DNA of 64,000 nt from Phymatolithon calcareum (Eukaryota; Rhodophyta; Florideophyceae; Hapalidiales): the NCBI GenBank assembly GCA_977006965.1, contig OZ345358.1, positions 806,001-870,000 of the forward strand, given 5' to 3'. Below, piece by piece: positions 10,037-19,204 of the stretch. Made by a program: the position numbers and the translations under genes. How positions within the stretch are numbered: the stretch's first letter is position 1; each line of letters opens with the position of its first letter. The notes under the pieces were generated by a model. The model did no database searches and was not told where the DNA came from. It saw nothing but the letters and a program-made list of their open reading frames with translations.

Positions 10037-11990
10037 TCATTCGTCATCAGAGGAGCTCTGATTTTCAGTTCGTGTGTTAAACGATAGTCTCAACGATTCC
10101 GATACCTTTTCCGCCAGCTTCTTCTTTGCATCCAAGCATTTGTAAACATATCGCAAAACTCCTGCAAGCAGGGAAACAATCGCAAGCACAATTCCAATTA
10201 CCTCCACGATTTTCATGCATCCGGGTGTTCCAGGCCTCCCGCTGCACTTCGGGCGTGTAGTCGGCTTTGGTTGCGCGACTCCATTCGGACGGGAAGTCGG
10301 GTTCTCTGTGGAAGTCGGCTTATCCGGCGAAGTCTGCATTGGTACTGCAGTAGCATTCGGTCTGCTTTTTCTAAACCGACAATATTCTAAAGGGCGCGCT
10401 TGAAATCCGATATCGAAGACGCATTCATCATTACTGTCAGTCATGCACGGGCACCAATTACAATAAGGCTCCATGGAACACAAAACCAGGAAAAAGCGAA
10501 GTTCTTAAGTACAAAGGACTTCAGAAGCACACGTTTTACTTGGCAGGACGAGAACTATATCAAGCCTGGAGACTTTCGTATCTTGGGGTAAGCATGAATA
10601 ACAAGGGTGTTACGGATGACACGGCCATAGCAAGAGTTCGAAATGCTGCAGGATGCATACATAAGCTGCGGGAGCTTGGAGTGAATGTTCGAGGATTCAA
10701 ACCGGAGACATGCATCAGGATCTTTAAGTCGCTAATTATCCCGAAATGGGAGTATGCGTTACACGTTACTCCAATGACAAATCGATTGCTCTCGGCAATC
10801 GAGTCGGCAGAGGGCTTGTTCTACAAAAATGTTTTCGGAAAGTATGCCGAACACCGCCGGGACCGAATGCGAGTTCTGTGCCGACTGGGACCACCAAAGA
10901 TGAGGAGACGTCATCAAGCAGAAAGGTTTGCATTAAGCCTGGTAAGGCACAAAAAGCGCCTTGAAGAAACAGAAGAGTACGTTGGAAGAGATGAGGACGT
11001 AAAGGAAGCAATGAAGGATATTGAATATCTCAAGATGTATGAAGACTTGCGACAAGCCCTTCAGAAATCCCAGGAGGGATCTGTCACGAAGAAGACGAGG
11101 AGAGAAGAAACAATTAAGGTATGGGAAAAGGAAGAAGAAGGCAGGTCAATGAAGATTCGTATTGAAGGCAAGCTACCAGGGATCCTTTACATAGGAGAAA
11201 GAACAACACGTTTAAGGTGCCTAAGGTTGACATTCAACCGAGCACCCCTTTGGAGGAAATCAGTGTTGGGTGCGTACTGTGGGATTACCGCGGTGGTCGA
11301 ACTAGTCGCCTTACAACGTACTCTAGCGTCATCGAAGATGAGTACAGAAATTGAGTTTGAGTGCAAGAGACTTACCGGAGCTCTTGTTGGGAGAGAATTA
11401 CGAATCAAGAACGTTTTGAGCAGCCAGATGACTATAGCGTAGAGATTATGCAAGAGCTGCCCCGTTACTCCAAGGTGAGGCTTTGGGAGCTCTCAAAAAT
11501 AAAATCATCAAATATCCCAATAAGGCTCCTTGATCATATCGAGTGCCAAAAGTACTGCAGAAATCACAGCCTTTTCATTTTCGGTCGCTTTTCCGAAGAA
11601 AACCATCGCATCGTCCAGAAGAATACGTCCGTACCGACTCACCGGAACGTTTATATTCTTCAGCTGCTCTATCACAGGCTTAAGACTGAAGCACTTCTTC
11701 TTGTATTTGTCAATCCCGTCAGCAGAGTTTTCAAAGATTGGCCCGCCCGAAATTAAACCACACCGTTTTCTTGCCGAAATCACATTCTGACTTTTGGGGT
11801 TGTCACTTTTAAATTTCTTCGTGGCCGTCACAAACTCGAAAAGTTTTTCAACATCGACGGGTTTCGTTCCGGGATAGACCTGATAGTCCCCATCGAGAAT
11901 ATCAGAGCAGCCTTCTGAACGCGCGACAGACAAGATGGTGACTATTAAAAAATGAAGCAGTATCAGTCGAGATTTAGAGCAACCCGACAT
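10037..11990 (-). pseudogene. Paralogue of the Cys-rich membrane protein, split by a LINE
   Basis: The N-terminal part (11990 down to 11518) has a signal peptide, the SARKRC box and the segment ending in EPY. The C-terminal part (10472 down to 10037) resumes at the same EPYC position with CxxCxC, a Pro/Thr linker, the PGTPGC box, a membrane span and a Ser/Asp-rich tail. Between them lies LINE-A (10473-11517) on the opposite strand, flanked by the 12-bp duplication CAATAAGGCTCC. Apart from the insertion both parts are open, so the disruption looks recent. Without the insert the product would be about 300 residues, close to its 281-residue paralogue. As it stands, the transcript would terminate inside the element. 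Confidence 0.9.
10473..11517 (+). mobile_element. LINE-A, 5'-truncated, 12-bp TSD
   Basis: The insertion is bounded by CAATAAGGCTCC at 10461-10472 and 11518-11529. It carries an uninterrupted reverse-transcriptase C-terminus from 10474 to the stop at 11442 (about 322 codons), including SYLGVSMNNKGV and IPKWEYALHVTPM, the post-catalytic thumb region of non-LTR RTs. Truncation is downstream of the FADD box, so it cannot self-mobilise. The 75-bp 3' UTR ends CTTTGGGAGCTCTCAAAAATAAAATCATCAAATATCC, with no poly(A). It inserted into the Cys-rich paralogue. Confidence 0.92.
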
Positions 11991-12021
11991 CGGAAATCAG
12001 CTCCTCCCAGCGGAAGAAAGA

Positions 12022-12040
12022 AACAAGATCGGGTCAGCGG
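12022..12040 (-). promoter_or_regulatory. Upstream block shared by the two paralogues
   Basis: Plus-strand AACAAGATCGGGTCAGCGG is the counterpart of 5781-5799, about 32 bp upstream of the start of the split paralogue. Confidence 0.5.
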
Positions 12041-12853
12041 AACAGAGTATGCAGCCCCATGCCATTCTTCTTCCTGCTCAGCTTTCCCGTGTATGGACGC
12101 TCTTACCAGTAAAGCTCGGACTTTCGATGAATTCATTCATAGCTCGATAACTGAGCTGTCCAAACAGAAGTGTCAAATAATAGTGCGCTTCGAGGCCGCT
12201 TCGTGAGAATATTCTCCGGACCGTAAATTCTAAGAGCCGAGAAAGAGGAATCTAAGGGCCAATATGGCTTCTTCCAAGTGGGGCAATGACGGTATAAACA
12301 AATGAAGCTTGAATAGCGATGCAGGCTTGGCAACTGACTGCCCCGCATAGACAATGCAGAGAGCCTCTGATTTTATTGGAGCATTAAACCGAAACTTAGG
12401 CTACTGCGCGTTCACGGCGCCCAAAGGCCTAGTTCCTCAGAGACGGGGAGCTGTGCTGCCATTCTCCATATTGGATTTTTCCAACCAATGTGCATGGGAG
12501 CACTTTTCACTGCCACCACAACTGTAATGGAAAGACAAACCTCACGAGTGCCACAATATCACCATCTGAAATAGCTGGACCAAAGCGACAGTACAGAGAA
12601 CGAAATGCTGGCAAGAGTTCAAGATGGGAGAGGAGTCGGGATGATGCGATGTCCTGCTTGCCAGTTTCAAACTACTGCAATGAGCGGTGGCTCAAAAAGG
12701 TCAACTTTACAGCAAACAATTCATTTTACATGCTACACGCCCTTCGTCTCCCAAAAGGCACATCATTCACGAAAAACTCTTAGCGACATATAATGCGCAC
12801 AATTTTCGAGTCCAAGTGAGTCCAATTAAAACGACGAATCGCCCAAATTTCAA
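12041..12853. other. Intergenic, no gene seen
   Basis: Between the paralogue promoter and the 3' end of the bromoperoxidase only short, unconvincing frames occur. Confidence 0.4.
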
Positions 12854-14614
12854 TTAGATTTGAATGTGCTTATCATCGAACTTAGTCAGGTTGAATTTGA
12901 ACTCTTCGACAAACATTAGCTTCTGCTCTTCCAAGATGCCAATCGCAATCTTCTCGCCGAGAAGCATTGACTCCCACGCGTCCGTGAAGTAATGTACACC
13001 GGCCATGTTGCGCCCAATAGCGATATTCTCCGCCAACTTGTTTAGTTCTCCTCCAACTGTGAGCGTTCCCTTGTAACTAGACTTGACAAGACGATCACTC
13101 TCTGAGTCCACTTCAAACACGTTCTCAATTTTGTGGTCAGACTTGAAGAACGCCTTGAGAATAGTCACGCAAGCTCCAGCTACCGTGGCATGTCCCGAGC
13201 CATACGCCGGATGCATCGGGCTTCCCTCACAATACGCCATGGGAAGGAGGAAAGAAGGGTCAGGGTCATGGATTCCATCGGCCTTGTTCATAGCCTCGTT
13301 GTGCTCCTGCACCCGCTCTAGGATCGGCTCCAGTTCGGAGACGAGTTTATCGACCTCAGGGAACGCACTACCGCCGCTTATAGTAGCGTTCTTGTTGACA
13401 TTGATGAGACCACCAACAGCCTCAGGGCGGGTGCGTCGGTGGACATTGAACTTTTGGTAGCGTACCGCCTTGAGAGCGCGCGTGGCGACCTCAGTGACGA
13501 GGCTGAGAATTTGCGCCGGACCGAATGTCGCAAAACCGCTTTGCTTGTCGTCGCTGTCAGGCCCCACAAACGGAAGATCCTGGTCGAAGGGCACTTTTTC
13601 AGCCAGCATGATGAGGCATGCGTTGAGGTAGGCTTGGTACAGCGCATCATAATGAACCCAAGTTCCCAGGTCGCGCATGGTCTTGATGAGTCGCTTTCCT
13701 GCTACATAGGTCTCTGCGCCACGCAGATCCGCGCCGTCCTGGGCGTCGAGGAAGACGTCCATGTGCGTGAGGTAGTCGCGGTGAGGTTCGGCTATACGCA
13801 CGCGCTGGTCGACGCAGAGCGATCCGTACGCAATGACACCGTTGCTCGCGTCATCGGCATTCGGTCCATCTTTTCCACCAAGCTGACGGCTGCCACAGAT
13901 GATATACTGAGACAGGAATGGACCAACGAGGGAGCCGGGGAGAATACCGCGGAATATGTTGTCCATGGCGACCTTGCCGCGGTGGCGACGGAACTGCGCC
14001 TTCGGCTCATTGGAATCGCGCGGGTTGGAGAACCATTCCAATTTGTTGAGACGGTCCAGAGCGAAATCGAAGAACTCCTTGTTATCAGGGCTGTTCCAAG
14101 TGGAGATTGGAATGTCGCGCGCTAGTGCCATGAGGTAGCATTCGGCCATCTCGGCTATGAGTTCGGGAGAGTTCAGCGTGGGTGCGGGCGGCATGGCAAC
14201 CGATTGAGGGTCGGGCCCGTGGAGAGTGAAGCCGAGTCCGGCGCCCATGGACTCCCAGCCGCGCACAGCCATTCCATCGGCACGGCGAGAACGCCAGATA
14301 GGTTTGCCGTCCTTGTCGCGTGCCGGACCTAGAGGGAGATCCTTGATTTTACCCGGGTCGCCAGAGTTGCAGGCGGAAACAAAGGCCACAAAGTGTTCCG
14401 GATTGGCAATTTCGCCCGAATCGAGATGGCGGAGACCCTTGGTGAAAGAGCCGATGAGGTTTGAGTAGAGCTTTTCTTCGCCGTTCGGGATGGACGGCTC
14501 GACACCGCGATCAAGGGCAAGCTTGGCGGCCTCAACGCGCCTCTCGTAGGCGGCCTGGATACGCTCTTTGATACGGTCGTTGTACGAGGAATCGACGACA
14601 TTGCCGGAGCTCAT
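12854..14614 (-). CDS. Vanadium-dependent bromoperoxidase
   Basis: This intronless 586-residue enzyme follows the Corallina-type rhodophyte bromoperoxidases end to end, including the FDDKHIQI-type C-terminus. The family uses vanadate and hydrogen peroxide to oxidise bromide to a hypobromite-like species, which feeds halocarbon synthesis and defence, usually outside the cytosol or at the cell surface. All vanadate-site residues are visible: K388 and R396 in QKFNVHRRTRPEAVGG, the S-G-H triplet ending at H475 in AYGSGHATVAGA, R535 and H541 in IGRNMAGVHYF. The spacing equals that of the Corallina enzyme (K to H, 87 residues). Nothing is missing, so it should be active. The start at 14614 fits the family length of about 590-600. 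No signal peptide is obvious. The chloro-/bromo-preference is inferred from family only. Confidence 0.97.
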   Translation of the reverse strand: MSSGNVVDSSYNDRIKERIQAAYERRVEAAKLALDRGVEPSIPNGEEKLYSNLIGSFTKGLRHLDSGEIANPEHFVAFVSACNSGDPGKIKDLPLGPARDKDGKPIWRSRRADGMAVRGWESMGAGLGFTLHGPDPQSVAMPPAPTLNSPELIAEMAECYLMALARDIPISTWNSPDNKEFFDFALDRLNKLEWFSNPRDSNEPKAQFRRHRGKVAMDNIFRGILPGSLVGPFLSQYIICGSRQLGGKDGPNADDASNGVIAYGSLCVDQRVRIAEPHRDYLTHMDVFLDAQDGADLRGAETYVAGKRLIKTMRDLGTWVHYDALYQAYLNACLIMLAEKVPFDQDLPFVGPDSDDKQSGFATFGPAQILSLVTEVATRALKAVRYQKFNVHRRTRPEAVGGLINVNKNATISGGSAFPEVDKLVSELEPILERVQEHNEAMNKADGIHDPDPSFLLPMAYCEGSPMHPAYGSGHATVAGACVTILKAFFKSDHKIENVFEVDSESDRLVKSSYKGTLTVGGELNKLAENIAIGRNMAGVHYFTDAWESMLLGEKIAIGILEEQKLMFVEEFKFNLTKFDDKHIQI

Positions 14615-14720
14615 GTTGGCGTAATGAATCGGTCTTGGTATTGTGGACTGAGGAATTCGGAGCGCGTCTGGGGACTGGTGCTGTGTGCCTGGAAAAGCAG
14701 GGATGCGATGCGATGCGTCG

Positions 14721-14730
14721 CCTTATATCC
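14721..14730 (-). promoter_or_regulatory. TATA-like box of the bromoperoxidase
   Basis: The minus strand reads GGATATAAGG about 110 bp upstream of the ATG. Just inside it is a short GATGC-based repeat (14703-14718). Spacing suits a core promoter, but this is position-based inference. Confidence 0.4.
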
Positions 14731-14901
14731 CCTCGCAAGAGTCGCCTTGCTGTGATGATGGAGACTTTGGAGAGAGAAGATATGCTTGGATAATTGCATT
14801 CTTTGGACACCCAACTGGACTTGGGACATGTTCGCATCCAGGATAGGTTCAATTGACTTTTGTGAACAATAATAATTGCTAGTCACAACCAATACAGCTT
14901 A

Positions 14902-14947
14902 TGAGATCACGGTCCTGACCAGAATTCTGGTCAGGACCGTGATCTCA
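14902..14947. repeat. Perfect 46-bp palindrome
   Basis: The two 23-bp arms, TGAGATCACGGTCCTGACCAGAA and its exact complement, meet with no loop between 14924 and 14925. It lies about 290 bp upstream of the bromoperoxidase start. Confidence 0.97.
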
Positions 14948-15107
14948 AACTTTCTCCATCTGATCAGGGTCCTAATTCGCAGACCCTGCATCAAAATAAA
15001 TTTTGCGCCATGTCCGATGCATCTGACCAGGAGACTCTCCCCCGATCTGACCAAACGATACAGTAGTCTTCTGATCTGAGTTTTTGTGAGCAATCAATTT
15101 ACAGTAG

Positions 15108-15150
15108 GTGACGTAGCACATCTGCAGAATGACCAGATGTGTTACGTCAC
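15108..15150. repeat. Hairpin, 17-bp arms
   Basis: The arms GTGACGTAGCACATCTG (15108-15124) and CAGATGTGTTACGTCAC (15134-15150) pair with one mismatch across a 9-nt loop. Each arm contains TGACGT, a CRE/bZIP-like core. Confidence 0.92.
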
Positions 15151-15285
15151 TAATAACAGTCAGAAGTTTATGATGATTGGTCGATATCCAAGGTCTCATG
15201 CGCTCCAGCAATGCCGCTGTATCATACTGTAACACGGAATAGGAGGCACGCTGCAAAACTTTTAACTTTGAACATATCATATCGG

Positions 15286-15326
15286 ATGCAGCACCCCAGC
15301 AAAATTATTTTGTTGCGGTGCTGCAT
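15286..15326. repeat. Hairpin, 20-bp arms
   Basis: ATGCAGCACCCCAGCAAAAT (15286-15305) pairs with 15307-15326 with two mismatches and a 1-nt centre. Confidence 0.9.
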
Positions 15327-15390
15327 TCTAAATGTTTCAATAACTTTGAACCTGATCGTCTCCGGCGTCTCGATTCAATTCATTTTGGAA

Positions 15391-15447
15391 CAAATACTAC
15401 GCTCAACAAGACAGTAATTATTACTGTCTTGTTGAGCGTAGTATTTG
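15391..15447. repeat. Perfect hairpin, 27-bp arms
   Basis: The arm 15391-15417 (CAAATACTACGCTCAACAAG...) is the exact reverse complement of 15421-15447, with a 3-nt TTA loop. Confidence 0.97.
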
Positions 15448-15987
15448 TGCCACGGCCGCATTGGTGCGTTCTTCTTCTGACTCGTAAACATTTTATGGTG
15501 ATTGAAGTGAACATCACAAGGTGCCTTTAATAGGGTTACGCGAGTCGTGCATTTTTCGGCGCAGCACCCTGCGATTGTTCGAGAAGGCCACAGGTGCCTG
15601 TCATGAGGAAATGCTAGAACGATTTGCAGCTGGTGAGCCGAACGAGACTTTTCCAGCAAGCGCAGGACAGTTAATTAAAGATTATTATCTAATTCCACTC
15701 CCGCCACTCCCTTCCGTGTATTGTGCAATCCCGGAGCTGTACTGTAAGCATGTGCTTGCATTCATTGCACGTGTACATTACATGACAACTTCCCGATATT
15801 ATAGTACACTGTTCTCCAGAACACATATAAGTGCTGTCCAGACAAGTGCCTAGAAGGCATACCGCGGCTTGGAAAGCATATGTTAGAGTCAAGTCCTTGC
15901 TCTGCAGTTGCATAGTATTCATGCTGACAAAAGACGGTCGCGTGTACTAGTCGACATTTAGGGACATCCTCCAAGCGAACTTTAAAC

Positions 15988-16007
15988 TCCCACGTCTAGA
16001 CGTGGGA
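15988..16007. repeat. Perfect 20-bp palindrome
   Basis: TCCCACGTCTAGACGTGGGA is self-complementary; CACGT cores lie in both arms. Confidence 0.9.
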
Positions 16008-16084
16008 CGAGCTCGTCAATCCAGACTTCCACTCCACAAACCTACTGAGTGCGTCGCTGATCGATTCACGAATCCATTCGAGCT

Positions 16085-16158
16085 TTACCCAGAGCATCAA
16101 CGCCCGTCTGGAGCAATCCTCCGGGTCCATCTACATATCGGCCAGGAGTTCCACAGGG
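16085..16158 (+). pseudogene. RT fragment (motif B) hosting a LINE-A insertion
   Basis: The plus frame ends in RPGVPQG, the non-LTR RT motif B box. LINE-A (16159-16673) inserted inside it, and the duplicated GAGTTCCACAGGG resumes the same box at 16674-16686. The continuation to about 16800 is degenerate. Confidence 0.55.
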
Positions 16159-16673
16159 GGATATATGTTGATTTATTTTAAAAGTACCCAAGACCTCACT
16201 GTGAGTAACGGGGCAGCTTCTCAATTACTTCTAACTTACCGCATTCTATTTTCTTTACATTTCCTTGATTCGAGGTGCTCTCCATATGAGAGTTCGAGTT
16301 ATTCTTTTGCATTCATATTCAGTCTCTTAGTCCATCATCTTAGACCTGCGTATGCGTTGGAGTGAAATAAGCTCAATTTCAGCACCGGGTCTGAAACACT
16401 CACCGAGGATTGATTTCCTCCACAACGCAGCTCTGTTAAAAATCAGTCTTAGACATCTTAGCCTTGTCGTTCTGTCCCTTATTTGTAACACTCCCGGCAA
16501 ATTCTTATGCTTGTTTATCGGGATTTTCACTAAGCGATCCTCTTCGCATTTTTGCCACACTTGGATTGCATCTTCTCATCGCCGCCTCTTTGAAACTTTA
16601 CCTTCTTCTGCTTGTTTCAATGCTTTGCTGAGGTGCTCCTTGTTTCTGAGATAGTTAATATACTTCGATACTT
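16159..16673 (-). mobile_element. LINE-A, 5'-truncated, 13-bp TSD
   Basis: Reversed LINE-A: the tail at 16159 (plus strand GATATATGTTGATTTATTTTAAAAG...), the RT C-terminus then runs rightward to 16673. The TSD GAGTTCCACAGGG is exact at 16146-16158 and 16674-16686. The coding part is frameshifted. Confidence 0.88.
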
Positions 16674-16788
16674 GAGTTCCACAGGGCGTAGCACGGAGTT
16701 GCCGGTCTGCCGCGGATACTCTTTCTTTCTATATTGCAGTAGGCGTTAATTTAACGCCAGAACTTACCCTAGAGCAAGTTCTCTTTGC

Positions 16789-17230
16789 TCAAAACTGGAT
16801 TATCTCCACAGGTCTCTCCATGCACAGATCTTCTACCGTTTTGCCATGCACTCTTCCCATCAATTGCCTTCGAGAGGCATTCTGGCCCGAACAGCGTAGA
16901 TAGCTGTTCCACATTCTCCTTGACGCATACTGGCACATCTTGCGCACGGGGTCGTAGAGTAGCTTTTCAGCCTCGCCGTGTCCATGGTGAAAACATGTCT
17001 CCCACCTGTGGTATAGTGGCAAAACTGCCTCCGCGCACCTGAGCTCATATTTCGGTAGTATACAGGTAGGAATGTTGATGTCGCAACTTTTGAATTTCAA
17101 TCCGCGAAGGGCACACGGATTTCGCCGTGTTGTGGTGTGCCGCCGTACTCGCGGGAAGCAGATACGCGAGTATCCAGAATGTATCCCATCCAGGAACATC
17201 TTAGAGGCCCCCTAGATGTTGAGAAACTAA
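16789..17230 (-). pseudogene. LINE C-terminal remnant (post-RNase H type)
   Basis: The minus frame 17199-16789 ends MGRVHGKTVEDLCMERPVEIIQF, closely resembling IGRVGTKTVKELSCERPIAILKF of the element at 60445-60830. It is the C-terminal tail of a LINE that carries RNase H. A LINE-G tail of plus orientation abuts at 17240-17275. Confidence 0.6.
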
Positions 17231-17239
17231 AAGTGTAAC

Positions 17240-17275
17240 TCAGAAATCCTGCAGTAAAAGAAAGAAAGAAAGCAT
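17240..17275 (+). mobile_element. LINE-G 3' tail
   Basis: CAGAAATCCTGCAGTAAAAGAAAGAAAGAAAG is the 3' end with AAAG-repeat tail seen in reverse at 21890-21925 and 42858-42895. Confidence 0.6.
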
Positions 17276-17534
17276 GCCGCAATAGGACAGCAATTCACTA
17301 TGAGCTGGTGGTGTACAACCTCTGCACGTCTCTGCAAGATGAGTAGATCTTCCGGGAGCGTAGTTAGGGTCATTGCTTTGCTTCTACAGGGCGGTTTGAT
17401 AAAGGATTTTGCCGCTTCCAAAGTGAGAGGTATCGCTTGATGCAACACGAGAAGCGATTCTAAAATTCCCGCCGCGCGAGCTTATCAACTGCCTCATTCT
17501 TCGCGACGTGACAGTGACTCTGTATCCAAACGCA

Positions 17535-17945
17535 CTATATGTGAACCTCATGTGAAATTAATCCTTCTGTACCATTCCATAGATTCCGCACCATGCCACA
17601 AAACATCCGCAGTTGCCCGTTGAGAACGTCTATACAGCCGCGGTTGTCAGTGACCCATCTGATGCTGCTGCCACACGAAATTTGTAGAGTTGACACTGCC
17701 TGAAACACATGCACTGCCGCAAATGCCTCCACGCCAAAGGAAGAGCCCACAGCCTCAGCGGCCAGTGTTACTTCCACTACAGTTTCTTCGCCGCGCAACA
17801 CCAAAATCCCGGCTCCGCCGACCTGCCATGCGAAGGTACGATACATGTCGAGTGTGTCACCATCTTCGACGCCCACGATAACGCGTTTTTTCGAAGCGGT
17901 CGTGGTCATTACGTCGGCATGCTCGTTTCCGTCGTTGTAGGCCAA
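17535..17945 (-). pseudogene. LINE RNase H domain remnant
   Basis: The frame reads ...GGAGILVLRGEETVVEVTL...VEAFAAVHVFQAV...WVTDNRGCIDVLNG, the order of an RNase H fold: G-G strand hairpin, catalytic E helix, then the catalytic D of the TDN box. The first catalytic Asp is not evident. This indicates an I/R1-like LINE with RNase H. Confidence 0.6.
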
Positions 17946-18108
17946 GATGACATACGGGGGCCTGCCGTGTCGAGACTCAAACCGTTTCGCTGTTTGGACG
18001 ACGACGAGAAATCCTTTGTTGGAAAGCCGCCTTAGATATTCTACGAATTCTTTATTTTCTTCTCAGGCAGAGAGGGCAAGTTTGCACATCCGAAAGAATC
18101 AACCAGGA

Positions 18109-18285
18109 TGGATGGATGGATTTCTGTTTTATTGAAGCTCCCTTAGTCAATTATCATTGCACCTGAGAGACTTTTCGTTGCGCTACAATCCTTCGCTTAC
18201 GTTTTCATTTTGATTTCGGACATTATAACTGTGAGAGCTTCATCGAGTTCGGAATCTTCGTTTCTTGCTTGTGCTTGCCAGTGAT
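18109..18285 (-). mobile_element. LINE-H, 177-bp 5'-truncated copy, 13-bp TSD
   Basis: The TSD GAATCAACCAGGA is exact at 18096-18108 and 18286-18298. In minus orientation the insert carries a short C-terminus (ARNEDSELDEALTV..., ending MSEIKMKT), a 3' UTR and a (TCCA)n tail. It lacks about 90 bp present in the 52679-53268 copy. Confidence 0.9.
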
Positions 18286-18298
18286 GAATCAACCAGGA

Positions 18299-19204
18299 GA
18301 ACGGCATGTTGGGCTCATGAACATAGATATTATATTCTAACGGCGATTGAGATATTCAAAGTCTATTCAGTGTGATAGACGAGTACTGCTCTTTAGCCTC
18401 TACTTTTCATGCACTTTACGTTGTGCCGCTTTTTTTGGGTAACATAGACCATGGATGCATAATGAGCCCACTTCCCGGTTGAATCTAGCTGGATAACCCT
18501 GGACAACGAAAAGGTCAACGGCGAGATAGGTCTTATCTCTGATCAACGCAGGGCGAACCTCATTCTGGGCAAGTACCGTTATCACGAGGACCGGATTGCC
18601 ATAGTTCTAGCCATACGATAGCTTACCTACCGTATTGCAGCGAAAGAAAATGAATGATAGGCGGATGGCAATCAAAAGCAATTAGCGCCAATTCAAAAGA
18701 TATCCGCTGAGCCGCACCGTCGCGGGTGTCGCACTGGACAAATGGGCAACTGGACAGTCGGGCAAAAAGCAAAGCTCCTTGTCCGGTTCACCGTCTCCTG
18801 GGCACTCCTTTTTTGGTTTAGGGGCGTTCGAAATCGTACAACTCCGAGTGAGCATGTCTGCAAGCTTGCAAAACGGGTGTCGCCCTAGCCAATCGGACAG
18901 TCGGGGGTACTAAAAAGCTCCCTGTGCGGTTCGTCCTCGTACGGGCGGTCAATGTTCAGTTCACAGCCATTCGAAATGCGCATCATACTGTGAACGTGTC
19001 TTTTATCGTTTCCCAGCAGAAGCCTCTTGCAAAAAAATTGAGACCCGTGTGATTCGAAAGCTGCTACAACCGCAGGAAAAGAATCCCACGCTCGCTAAAA
19101 AAATTCAAGCAGTCTCTAAATTTATAGGGCTACCGTAGCTGAAATGTATCTCGTCTTGAAAAATGGCTGATACAGTAGTTGTTGCCAACCTGTTCATGTC
19201 ATGT
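18299..19204. other. Intergenic with a 151-bp tandem duplication
   Basis: CGGGTGTCGC at 18723 recurs at 18874, and the following blocks (GGACAGTCGGG, AAAGCTCC, GTNCGGTTC, ATTCGAAAT-like) keep order in both units. No gene is recognised. The right part is the 3' flank of the ABC1 kinase. Confidence 0.55.

Noticed and set aside
13439-14125. 228-codon ORF opposite the bromoperoxidase
   Set aside because: Shadow frame of a strongly supported gene on the other strand.
12854-14614. Bacterial contamination as the source of the bromoperoxidase
   Set aside because: Whole-length agreement with rhodophyte enzymes and flanks full of eukaryotic LINEs argue for an algal gene.
14902-15447. Hairpins as copies of one MITE family
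   Set aside because: Arm sequences differ completely between hairpins and no shared TSD pattern is present.
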